From: Actinopolyspora mzabensis
GTDB lineage: Bacteria > Actinomycetota > Actinomycetes > Mycobacteriales > Pseudonocardiaceae
Reading direction: 5' to 3'
NCBI RefSeq assembly: GCF_900101095.1
Contig: NZ_FNFM01000008.1
Span: forward strand, 186,001-250,000
Length of the DNA: 64,000 nucleotides
In this document: positions 33,233 through 41,047 of the stretch, in pieces
Layout: the number at the start of each line of letters is the position of its first letter
Position numbering within the stretch: position 1 is the first letter of the stretch
Translations under genes and position numbers: made by a program
The notes under the pieces: generated by a model
Databases searched by the model: none
What the model was told of the DNA's origin: nothing
Seen by the model: the letters and a program-made list of their open reading frames with translations, nothing else

Positions 33233-34174
33233 TTGGCGCTCGACGACGCGACCAGCGCGCTGCTGGCTCGGATGACGGAACAGGGCTCGAAACCGCTGCA
33301 GGAGATGACCCCGGCCGAGGCGCGCGAGTTCATGGCTGCCCAACAACCCGCGGATGCGCCGCCCGCTCCGGAGATGCGCCACGTGGAGCTGGTCGAGTTA
33401 CCGGTGGACGACGAGTCGATCCCGATCCGACTGCTCACACCGAACGAGTCACCGCGCGGGACGCTGGTCTACTACCACGGCGGCGGCTGGGTGCTCGGTG
33501 ACGCGGCCCTTTTCGAACAGCTCGGACGCACCCTTGCCGCCCGCACCGGCTGCGCCGTCGCGTTGGTGGACTACCGGCTCGCGCCGGAACACCGCTACCC
33601 CACCGCCGTCGAGGACGCGCTGGCGGCGCTGCGTTGGGCCGACAAGCAGCGCGCCGCGCTGGGCAACGCGGAGATGCCGCTGCTGGTGGCGGGCGACAGC
33701 GCGGGCGGGAATCTCGCGGCGGTGGTCGCACGGCGCGCCACGCGTGAAGACGGCCCCGAAGTCGCGCTGCAGATACTCGTCTACCCGGTCACCGACCACG
33801 ACTTCGACACCGCCTCGTACGTGGCGGCGGAGAATCAGCTGGTACTCACCCGGGAAGCGATGATGTGGTTCTGGGATCACTACCTGCCGGACCACGCGCG
33901 GCGCGGCGAGTTCGATGCCTCGCCGCTGCGTGCGGCCGAGCTGTCCGGACTACCGCCCGCCGTGGTGCTGACCGCGGAGCACGACGTGCTGCGCGACGAG
34001 GGCGACGCCTACGCCGAACGGCTGCGTCGAGCGGGCGTGCCGGTTCGGCACCACTGCTTCACCGGACAGACGCACGGCTTTCTCACCCAGCTCGACGTGC
34101 TTCCCGGCAGCGCGGCCGGAGTGGACTACATCGTCGAAGCGGTCGAGGAGTACCTCCCACGACGGTGGGAATGA
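33233..34174 (+). CDS. Alpha/beta hydrolase (HSL-type carboxylesterase)
   Basis: 313 residues of the hormone-sensitive-lipase family: oxyanion motif YYHGGGWVLGD (about residue 80), nucleophile in LLVAGDSAGGNLAA (about 150), acid in LTAEHDVLRDEGDAYAERLR and histidine in CFTGQTHGFL. Cytoplasmic, no signal peptide. TTG 33233 follows GGAG. It overlaps or closely precedes the Baeyer-Villiger monooxygenase gene, which would make esters or lactones from ketones; hydrolysis of those products by this enzyme is the natural inference. A palindrome upstream may control the pair. Confidence 0.88.
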   Translation: MALDDATSALLARMTEQGSKPLQEMTPAEAREFMAAQQPADAPPAPEMRHVELVELPVDDESIPIRLLTPNESPRGTLVYYHGGGWVLGDAALFEQLGRTLAARTGCAVALVDYRLAPEHRYPTAVEDALAALRWADKQRAALGNAEMPLLVAGDSAGGNLAAVVARRATREDGPEVALQILVYPVTDHDFDTASYVAAENQLVLTREAMMWFWDHYLPDHARRGEFDASPLRAAELSGLPPAVVLTAEHDVLRDEGDAYAERLRRAGVPVRHHCFTGQTHGFLTQLDVLPGSAAGVDYIVEAVEEYLPRRWE

Positions 34175-34212
34175 AGCTGACGTCGAGGACCACACTCGCA
34201 CGGGAGGCGGCA

Positions 34213-35850
34213 GTGTCCAAATCGGAGTCACCGGCACCGAACTCTCCGGAAGCCGAATCAGCCGAACCGGACGCGGTGGTGGTGGGAGCGGGTCTGGCCG
34301 GGCTCTACCAGCTTCACCGGCTGCGTGAGCTCGGACTACGGGTGCGGGTGTTCGAGAACGGTTCCGACGTGGGCGGCACCTGGTACTGGAACCGCTACCC
34401 CGGCGCGCGGTGCGACGTGGAGAGCATGTCCTACTCCTACTCGTTCTCGCCGGAACTGGAGCAGGAGTGGACCTGGACGGAGAAGTACGCGGCACAGCCC
34501 GAGATCCTGCGCTACATCGAGCACGTCGCCGACCGGTTCGACCTGCGGCGCGACATCACGTTCGACACCCGGATCACCGAGGCGCACTACGACGAGCACA
34601 CGCACCGCTGGCTGGTGCGCACCCACACCGGTGAGTCGGTGTCGACACGGTTTCTGATCATGGCGACCGGCTGCCTCTCAGCGAGCAAACCACCGGAACT
34701 GCCCGGAATCGAACGGTTCGGCGGCGCGGTGCACCACACCGGTCGCTGGCCGCACGAGGGCGTGGACCTCGCCGGGCAACGGGTCGGGGTGATCGGCACC
34801 GGATCCTCCGGTATCCAGGCAATCCCGGAACTGGCCGAACAGGCAGCCGAACTCACGGTGTTCCAGCGCACCCCGAACTTCAGCATGCCCGCCTTCAACC
34901 GGCCGCTCCGCGAGACCGAGGTCACCGAACGGAAGGCGAACTACCGGCAGTGGCGCGCGGCGCAGCGCGACTCGCACGCCGGGGTGCCCCGACAACCCGC
35001 CGAACGCTCGGCGCTCGAAGACTCACCGGAGCAGCGCGAGGAAACCTACCGGCAGGGCTGGTGGGAGGGCAGCCTGTTCGGCATCCCGGCGAGCTACGCC
35101 GACATTCTCGTCGACCCGACCGCCAACGAGACCGCCGCCGAGTTCGTGCGCGCCAGGATCCGCGACAAGGTGCACGACCCGGACATCGCCGAGACGCTCT
35201 CGCCGCGCGAGTTCCCGATAGGAACCAAGCGGCCCTGCCTGGAAACCGGGTACTACGAGACGTTCAACCGGGAACACGTGCGCCTGGTCGACCTGCGGTC
35301 CACCCCGCTTACCGGGATCGTCGAAACCGGAGTGCGCACCACGCGGCGGGAGTACGAACTGGACACGCTGGTGTTCGCCACCGGGTTCGACGCCATGACC
35401 GGCGCGCTGGAGGCGGTCGACATCCGGGGCAGGGGCGGGCGCAAACTGCGGGAGTACTGGTCGGCCGGGCCACGGACCTACCTGGGGTTGGCCGTGTCTG
35501 GCTTTCCCAACCTGTTCACCGTGACCGGACCGACCAGCCCCTCGGTGCTGAGCAACATGATCGTGTCCATCGAGCAGCACGTGGACTGGATCACCGACTG
35601 CCTCTCGTACCTGGCAGCCAACGACCTCACCGAGATCGAGGCCACCGAGCGGGCCGAGCGGGAGTGGCTCGACCACGCCGCCGAAGCGGGCAACGCCACG
35701 CTCTACCCCACCGCCGACTCGTGGTACATCGGGGCCAACGTGCCGGGCAAACCCCGCGTGCTGCTGGCCTACGTGGGCGGGGTCGCCGCTTATCGGGAGT
35801 GGTGCGAACAGGTGGCCGACAGCGGGTATTCGGGTTTCTCGCTTCGCTAG
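34213..35850 (+). CDS. Baeyer-Villiger flavin monooxygenase
   Basis: 545 residues. First dinucleotide-binding motif VVVGAGLAGLYQLHRLRELG (FAD), then GGTWYWNRYPGARCDVES, the Baeyer-Villiger fingerprint FGGAVHHTGRWP near residue 175, and the second motif VGVIGTGSSGIQAIPEL (NADPH). The C-terminal half includes the LVFATGFDAMTGALE motif. This is the cyclohexanone/phenylacetone-monooxygenase class, inserting oxygen next to a ketone with NADPH and O2. GTG 34213 is chosen because GGGAGG lies seven bases upstream; ATG 34171 overlapping the esterase stop is an alternative. It forms an operon with the esterase. Confidence 0.9.
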   Translation: MSKSESPAPNSPEAESAEPDAVVVGAGLAGLYQLHRLRELGLRVRVFENGSDVGGTWYWNRYPGARCDVESMSYSYSFSPELEQEWTWTEKYAAQPEILRYIEHVADRFDLRRDITFDTRITEAHYDEHTHRWLVRTHTGESVSTRFLIMATGCLSASKPPELPGIERFGGAVHHTGRWPHEGVDLAGQRVGVIGTGSSGIQAIPELAEQAAELTVFQRTPNFSMPAFNRPLRETEVTERKANYRQWRAAQRDSHAGVPRQPAERSALEDSPEQREETYRQGWWEGSLFGIPASYADILVDPTANETAAEFVRARIRDKVHDPDIAETLSPREFPIGTKRPCLETGYYETFNREHVRLVDLRSTPLTGIVETGVRTTRREYELDTLVFATGFDAMTGALEAVDIRGRGGRKLREYWSAGPRTYLGLAVSGFPNLFTVTGPTSPSVLSNMIVSIEQHVDWITDCLSYLAANDLTEIEATERAEREWLDHAAEAGNATLYPTADSWYIGANVPGKPRVLLAYVGGVAAYREWCEQVADSGYSGFSLR

Positions 35851-35886
35851 TGGATGTTCCGGAGTGGGTTGCGTGGGTGGTCGCTT

Positions 35887-35992
35887 GGCGGAACCTCTCG
35901 CACGGCTCTCGCTGCGGGGAGGCCCGACATCGGGTAGCGACCTACACAACGTCGGGCCTTCCTCGCGAGAGCCGCACGGGAGAACCCGCGGT
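35887..35992 (+). repeat. Large intergenic hairpin, second copy of a dispersed element
   Basis: Outer arms 35904-35912/35965-35973 (GGCTCTCGC and GCGAGAGCC) and inner arms 35921-35928/35951-35958 (GGCCCGAC and GTCGGGCC) form a nested inverted repeat 37 bases after the BVMO stop. The left flank 35887-35901 is identical to 4997-5011 and the right flank 35978-35992 nearly matches 5041-5055, while the interiors differ. Probably terminates the BVMO transcript. Confidence 0.55.
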
Positions 35993-36062
35993 CGGTACTG
36001 CTGCGAGGATGGTGGGAGTTCGGCCCGCGGGAGTGGTTGGGGTTCGGCTTGAATACTTGGCA

Positions 36063-36091
36063 GGCGCGGCGATTTCGCGAGAAATCGACGG
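36063..36091. repeat. Dispersed intergenic palindrome, copy 8
   Basis: GGCGCGGCGATTTCGCGAGA followed by AATCGACGG: the family core in inverse orientation. It lies between the BVMO and the convergent threonine dehydratase. Confidence 0.7.
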
Positions 36092-36109
36092 TGTTCGGAT
36101 GGCGGGGTT

Positions 36110-37051
36110 TCAACCGAGGTCGGTGAGGTCGGTGTTGGCGCCGCAGAGCACCACGGCGAGGCGCTCGCCCTCGGCAGGGCGGTAGACCCCGGCGAACAGC
36201 GCGGCCAGCGCCGCCGCCGTGCCGTGTTCCACGACCAGCCGGTAGCGCTGCCACAGGTACTTCCGCGCCGCGACGATGTGCTCGTCGTCGACCAGCACCG
36301 AACGCACCCCCGTTCGCGTCGCCACCTCGTAGGCGATCTCGCCGAGGCGGGTGGCGCCGAGCGAGTCCTTGGCGACACCGGAGACCGCCACGTCGGTTGG
36401 GCCGCCCTCGGCCAGCGCGGTGTGCAGCGTCGGAATGCCGGTCGGTTCCACCCCCACCACCCGCGCACGGGATTCGAGCGCGGCGGCGACACCGGCCATC
36501 AGTCCGCCCCCGCCGACGGCCAACAGCACGGTGTCCAGTTCGCCGCCGGTCTGTTCGAGCAGTTCCGTGCCCAGCGTGCCGTTACCCGCGCACATCTCGG
36601 GCTGGTCGTAGGCGTGGCAGAACACCGCGCCGTTCTCCTCGACCTCCTTGACGGCGGCCCGGTAGGCATCGGCGTAGACCTCACCGACCGCCACGACCTC
36701 CGCACCCAGTTCCCGCAGCTTCGCCTGCTTGAAGGCCGGCGCGTTGGCAGGAACGTAGACCCGCGCGGGCACACCGTGCCGGGAAGCCGCGTGCGCCACG
36801 GCCATACCCGCGTTGCCGCCGGAGGCCGCGACCACACCGGCCTCGCCGATCCTGCCCTCGGCAAGGGCCGAAGCCACCCGGTAGTACGCGCCGCGCGCCT
36901 TGAACGAGCCGGTGTGCTGCAACTGTTCGAGCTTGAGCCGGACGCTCGCCGCGCCGGGAACCAGCTCTGGATCCAGGTCGAAGAGCGGGGTACGCCGCAC
37001 GCTGTCCGCGATTCGCCGCCTTGCCTTCTCGACATCCGAATGAGTTGTCAC
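36110..37051 (-). CDS. PLP-dependent threonine/serine dehydratase
   Basis: 313 residues of the tryptophan-synthase-beta fold (type II PLP). The Schiff-base lysine is in QHTGSFKARGAYYR near residue 50; SGGNAGMAVAHAA binds the substrate carboxylate and VLLAVGGGGLMAGVA the cofactor phosphate; VVLCGANTDL is the C-terminal cofactor segment. The regulatory ACT domain of biosynthetic IlvA is absent, as in catabolic threonine/serine dehydratases. GTG 37051 (TTHSDVEKARRRIADSVRRT) is preferred over the longer frame to 37144. It removes water and ammonia from Thr/Ser; the real substrate is unproven. Confidence 0.85.
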   Translation of the reverse strand: MTTHSDVEKARRRIADSVRRTPLFDLDPELVPGAASVRLKLEQLQHTGSFKARGAYYRVASALAEGRIGEAGVVAASGGNAGMAVAHAASRHGVPARVYVPANAPAFKQAKLRELGAEVVAVGEVYADAYRAAVKEVEENGAVFCHAYDQPEMCAGNGTLGTELLEQTGGELDTVLLAVGGGGLMAGVAAALESRARVVGVEPTGIPTLHTALAEGGPTDVAVSGVAKDSLGATRLGEIAYEVATRTGVRSVLVDDEHIVAARKYLWQRYRLVVEHGTAAALAALFAGVYRPAEGERLAVVLCGANTDLTDLG

Positions 37052-37207
37052 TGTTCCAGCCTGCCCGGCCCCGACCGGAGATGCGCAGCGGGGCGGGACG
37101 GATATCGGTCCTCTCTCCGAAGTGATTCGGACAGACCACTCCAAGGCATGAGCACCACCGTCCGACGGCGACCACCTGGTACCGGCTTAATCGCGGCAAA
37201 ACATCTC

Positions 37208-37691
37208 TCACCGGCCGGTTTCGGTGAGCTTCGGCAGCTCCTCGTCGTCATAAGATTGACCACGCATGAGCAAAAAAACCACCAGAGTAAGTCGAGTCAT
37301 TTTTATCAATGAGACTGTCAACGCGGCAAAGAAAATCAGAGTAGCGCTCTTCGTGGGAACCCCGAGCCCTGTGAATGTACACACCAATGAACCGAGGAAC
37401 ATCAGCAAGAGCGCCCGAAGGAAGACGCCCGCCACGTGCGCCCCCCCAACGACGTCGCACTGATCGAGCAGAAGGATTGTCCAAACCTGCGTAGAAGAAC
37501 AAAGCCGCTGTCGCGAAGGCGGACAAAGTTCCGAGCAATTGACTCGTCGTCGCCATAGCCTGCAGCTGCGCCGAATCGGAGGCTGCGGTGAACCACTCGT
37601 CGAGCGGGCTCCCGACACTTCCTCCTAAGAGGAGGACAACGAGCACCCAATCCAGGGAGGGTCGGTCCAGTAAGCTCCGCGAGCTCTTCAT
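37208..37691 (-). pseudogene. Frameshifted four-helix membrane protein of the low-GC island
   Basis: From ATG 37691 the frame encodes two membrane helices (WVLVVLLLGGSVG; LLGTLSAFATAALFFYAG). The continuation with two more (ALLLMFLGSLVCTFTGLG; SATLIFFAALTVSLIK to VVFLLM) and a charged tail (GQSYDDEELPKLTETGR) lies in another frame ending at 37208. The frames join exactly if the run of seven C (37441-37447, + strand) were six; the product would be about 160 residues. It is 17 bases downstream of the interrupted gene at 37709-38635, same strand, so they form a pair. Family not recognised; low GC suggests acquisition. Confidence 0.65.
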
Positions 37692-37708
37692 CAGCCACCG
37701 CCATCACG

Positions 37709-38635
37709 TCACGGGAGGATCTCTGTCCCTACCGAACTTGCTAAGTCCTCCCTGAGTTCTTTCGCCACGGCCATAATCGCATCGAAGGCCGACAACTCGG
37801 TGATCGAACGTACGGAACCGCTTCCCCTCACCTCCACGGAACGCTGCTGACTGAAGCGCTGCTTCAACAGATCCACGGCCCCGTCCTCGGAATTATTGCC
37901 CTCCTCGTCGAAGACCTGCGCTTTTGCCTTGTACAACTCCTCGAGATCCACACTGCGACATAAGAAGTCAACCACACGGAACAATTTGTTACGTTCCTCA
38001 TGGTTTCTTTTCTTCGAACGTCCAGCCGTGAGCTTGATTTCGAATCGGAACTCCCCCGTCTCCCCGAGAGCGGCCAACTGTCCCAGCGGGCCGTCTGAAA
38101 GCCGAGAGGCCAGACTCGTGGGACCCGCTATCTCCAGACGGGACACTCCGCCAGCTTTGCGCACTCTTTCCCACTTGTCACGGTCTATGACCGGCTCAGC
38201 TATGATCTTTTCGCTAAAAACACCACTCCCATTGATCTACTTCGCTATCGCCTGGGGAGACGGCGAAGCACCAGCCGACCGCATTAAGCCGAAGACATTC
38301 CCGAAATCCAGAAAGGAAACGAAAGAGGATTCGATGACCTGCCACTCTTCCCCATCCACGGGAACCTCGGCCACCTCCCCCGTGCCCAGATGCTGCTGCC
38401 TTGGCACATCATCACGCCCCTTAGTCAGCACCAAGTGATCTATATTTTCGTGGGTGAATATTTTTCCTCTCAGTACATCGCCACCCTCTATCTCGTGCTC
38501 CACAGGCCCGTGAGTACTTTGATGTCCCCACTTAGTCAGTACACCTTCCCAATCGGCAGGTTCCACAGGACTTCGATCACTCGACCGGAGCACCCTCCAG
38601 AACGAAACCGTCCGCTGGATCGGATTGTTCGACAT
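37709..38635 (-). pseudogene. Gene interrupted by one in-frame TAG, low-GC island
   Basis: A single frame of about 308 codons is broken only by TAG at 38237-38239, after SAGASPSPQAIAK and before INGSGVFSEKIIAEPVIDRD. The first part (MSNNPIQRTVSFWRVLRSSD; GKIFTHENIDHLVLTKGRDD; ESSFVSFLDFGNVFG) and the second (LEIAGPTSLASRLSDGPLGQ; FRFEIKLTAGRSKKRNHEER; SVEVRGSGSVRSITELSAFD) read as one soluble protein. A tryptophan TGG to TAG change would explain it. GGGAG precedes ATG 38635 and TATAAC (38679-38684) could be a -10 box. I do not recognise the family with certainty. With the membrane gene downstream it looks like a two-gene soluble-plus-membrane cassette. Confidence 0.65.
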
Positions 38636-39218
38636 GACTCTCCCAAGAAGTCACCTTCTGAGTGAAATTAGCCATCATGTTATAACACAGCGCAACTCTG
38701 CTCCTTCAAAGAGCTAGCTTTACCCTGAAAGAGTGAACCTCTAGGGCAACAAAACTACGTATAGTAGTAATTGCTGGTTCATGTCGAACGGTAGCCGGTG
38801 CAAGACTGCTCCGTCGAACTAGTAACTTCATATGGCGAAACTACGTATCAGCGCGAAAAGCACGACACAGCTTTTCCGCGACGACACCTCGTGCTCATTA
38901 TCAACTCGCCACTTCCTCCCAGGGTTACAGCAGGAGCTCGGCCAGCCTGCGCTGCTCCTGGCGCGCCGGGGATAGTCGGCGCGGTAACCCCACTTCAAAC
39001 GCGCCGGTGTCAGATCAGTGCTGGTAGGGAATCAGACAAGCATCGATTTCGCGGCTCCACCGGGCATGTCGTCGGTGTCGTAGGTCCGGGCAGGAGGTTC
39101 GGCGCCGCGCTGGAACACAATGTGGTTTCGAAACGTTTCGCAGCCGGAGACACGATGTACCCGGAAGAGCACATTTCATGCACGATGGAGCCGGGCATCG
39201 CCGCCGGATGGGAGAATT
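38636..39218. other. AT-rich intergenic region of the low-GC island
   Basis: 583 bases without a convincing gene, visibly poorer in GC than the window. It holds the promoter side of the interrupted gene, the direct repeat AAACTACGTAT at 38752-38762 and 38838-38848 containing the palindrome TACGTA, and the upstream region of the trans-sulfuration gene. The 142-codon frame here has no coding look. Confidence 0.6.
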
Positions 39219-40391
39219 ATGACTGAGGAAGACCGCACACGAGTGATTCACGTGGATCGCGGCATCTCTGACGGGACTCGTACCGTGGTGCCGCCGATCC
39301 ACCAGTCGGCGAACTTCCACTCCGAGGACCAGCGATCCTTCAGCGCGGCGGCGAACGAACCCCGCGGCCACGACTTCTACACCCGCTACGGAAACCCCAA
39401 CCACACCCACGTGGCGAGTGTGCTCGCCGAACTGGAGAACGCCGAAGCCGCACTGGTCACCTCATCGGGGATGGGCGCGGTCACCACGAGTCTACTCGGA
39501 CTCGTCTCGGCGGGTGACCACGTGATCGGCCAACAAAGCACCTACGGCGGAACGGCCTCGCTGCTGACGAACCTGCTACCGAGGTTCGGGGTGGAAACCA
39601 CGCAGGTGGATCAGACCGATCCGGAGGCTTTCGAGCGGGCGATGACACCGCGAACCCGGCTCGTGCTGCTCGAAACTCCTAGCAACCCGCTGCTGCGGAT
39701 CACCGACCTGCGCGCGGTGACCGAACTGGCCCGGCGGCACGGAGCACTGACCCTTGTGGACAACACCTTCGCCAGCCCGGTGAATCAGCGGCCGCTCGAT
39801 CTCGGCGCGGACCTGGTGTGGCACAGCGCGACCAAGTACCTCAACGGCCACTCGGACGTCTCCGCCGGAATCGTGGCCGGCCCGGCCGAACTGGTGGACC
39901 GCATCTGGGAGACCGGGATAATCACCGGGACGACTCTCGGCCCGTTCGACGCGTGGCTACTGCTGCGCGGACTGCGCACGCTGCCGCTGCGGATGCGGCA
40001 GCACAACGAGAACGGGCAGGCCATCGCCGAGGCGCTGGAGACTCATCCGAGCGTGGCGGTGGTGCACTACCCGGGGTTGCGGAAACATCCGCAGCACGAG
40101 CTCGCGGCGGAACAGATGGACGGTTTCGGTGGAGTGGTGGCAGTGGAGTTCAACGGTGGTCACCAGGCCGCGAATACTTTTCTGGACCGGATGCGCTATC
40201 CCAGGCGTGCGGCCAGCCTCGGCGGTGTGGAGAGCTTGGCCGTGCATCCCAGCGCGATGTGGAGCGGAGTGCTCGACGAGCAGCAGCTGCGCGAGGCCGA
40301 CATTCCGCCCGGTCTGGTCCGGCTGGCTGCCGGGGTGGAGGACAGCGCCGATCTCGTTAACGACGTGCTGGAAGCGGCCGAGGGGTTGTGA
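39219..40391 (+). CDS. PLP-dependent trans-sulfuration enzyme (cystathionine gamma-synthase/lyase type)
   Basis: 390 residues of the Cys/Met-metabolism PLP family. Tyr/Arg cofactor-phosphate contact FYTRYGNPNHTHVASVLAEL, GMGAVTTSLLGLVSAGDHV, and the Schiff-base lysine in VWHSATKYLNGHSDVSAG (about residue 205) are all visible; the C-terminal ASLGGVESLAVHPSAMW is the substrate-carboxylate region. It could be a cystathionine synthase, lyase or methionine gamma-lyase: the motifs do not separate these. ATG 39219 follows GGGAGAATT. It starts right at the edge of the low-GC island and is convergent with the GNAT gene. Confidence 0.88.
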   Translation: MTEEDRTRVIHVDRGISDGTRTVVPPIHQSANFHSEDQRSFSAAANEPRGHDFYTRYGNPNHTHVASVLAELENAEAALVTSSGMGAVTTSLLGLVSAGDHVIGQQSTYGGTASLLTNLLPRFGVETTQVDQTDPEAFERAMTPRTRLVLLETPSNPLLRITDLRAVTELARRHGALTLVDNTFASPVNQRPLDLGADLVWHSATKYLNGHSDVSAGIVAGPAELVDRIWETGIITGTTLGPFDAWLLLRGLRTLPLRMRQHNENGQAIAEALETHPSVAVVHYPGLRKHPQHELAAEQMDGFGGVVAVEFNGGHQAANTFLDRMRYPRRAASLGGVESLAVHPSAMWSGVLDEQQLREADIPPGLVRLAAGVEDSADLVNDVLEAAEGL

Positions 40392-40459
40392 ACGCTGAGC
40401 TGGGACGAGAACCGATTTCCGATTCCGTCTCGGCCGGCGAACCGGAACTCCGAGCGAGG

Positions 40460-40963
40460 TCAGATCCGCTTCTCGAACAGGACCACGGGAAACAGACCAC
40501 GGATGACGTGCCTGCCCACCTCCTGGAAGCCGTGGGCGGCGTAGTAGGAACGCAGCACGTCGTTGGCCTCGGCGCAGTCGAGCCGAAAGGTGTCCAGGCC
40601 AGCGGCGCGGCCGATGTCGGCGGCGCTTTCCAGCAGGAAGGTGCCCATCCCGGTTCGGGCCATCGAGCGGTCGACCATGAGCCCATGGACGTAGACGGCG
40701 GGCGTGGGGTCCGCACCCCAGAAGTCGGGATCGGACCACAGCACCCGCATCGCCGCGACGACGCCGAGATCCGGCAGCCGCACGCGGTGCCACTCCGCGC
40801 GCTCGACCTCGCTCGCGATCCTGTCGAACGAGACCTCACCGCGCGGCCACTGCTCGATCCCCCGGTCGTACAGCCAGTCCTCCAGCTGCCTGCGAAGACG
40901 GTGTATCGGAGGGGCGTCCTCCGGGGCGGCGGTTTCGAGCTGCCACTGTCGCGTCTCGGTCAC
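40460..40963 (-). CDS. GNAT-family N-acetyltransferase
   Basis: 167 residues with the GNAT fold. The acetyl-CoA pyrophosphate loop is VDRSMARTGMGTFLLESAAD (R-x-x-G-x-G pattern changed to R-T-G-M-G), followed by the LDCAEANDVLRSYYAAHGFQEVGRH motif that closes the fold. The N-terminal part RLRRQLEDWLYDRGIEQWPRGEV is typical of a subgroup of actinomycete acetyltransferases. The substrate is unknown. It stands alone; its upstream neighbour on the minus strand starts at 42088. Confidence 0.85.
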   Translation of the reverse strand: MTETRQWQLETAAPEDAPPIHRLRRQLEDWLYDRGIEQWPRGEVSFDRIASEVERAEWHRVRLPDLGVVAAMRVLWSDPDFWGADPTPAVYVHGLMVDRSMARTGMGTFLLESAADIGRAAGLDTFRLDCAEANDVLRSYYAAHGFQEVGRHVIRGLFPVVLFEKRI

Positions 40964-41047
40964 GCGGGTGAGGATAGTTCCGGTTCTCGGCCCTCCTCGA
41001 TCCCCGCGAAGCCCGAGCCGAGATGTTCCTCGGTTTCCTCGACCATC

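Noticed and set aside
39042-39058. Half of the dispersed palindrome (ATCGATTTCGCGGCTCC)
   Set aside because: Only one arm is present; could be chance in GC-rich DNA, so not counted as a copy.
38798-39226. 142-codon plus-strand ORF in the low-GC gap
   Set aside because: Overlaps the start of the trans-sulfuration enzyme and has no coding character.
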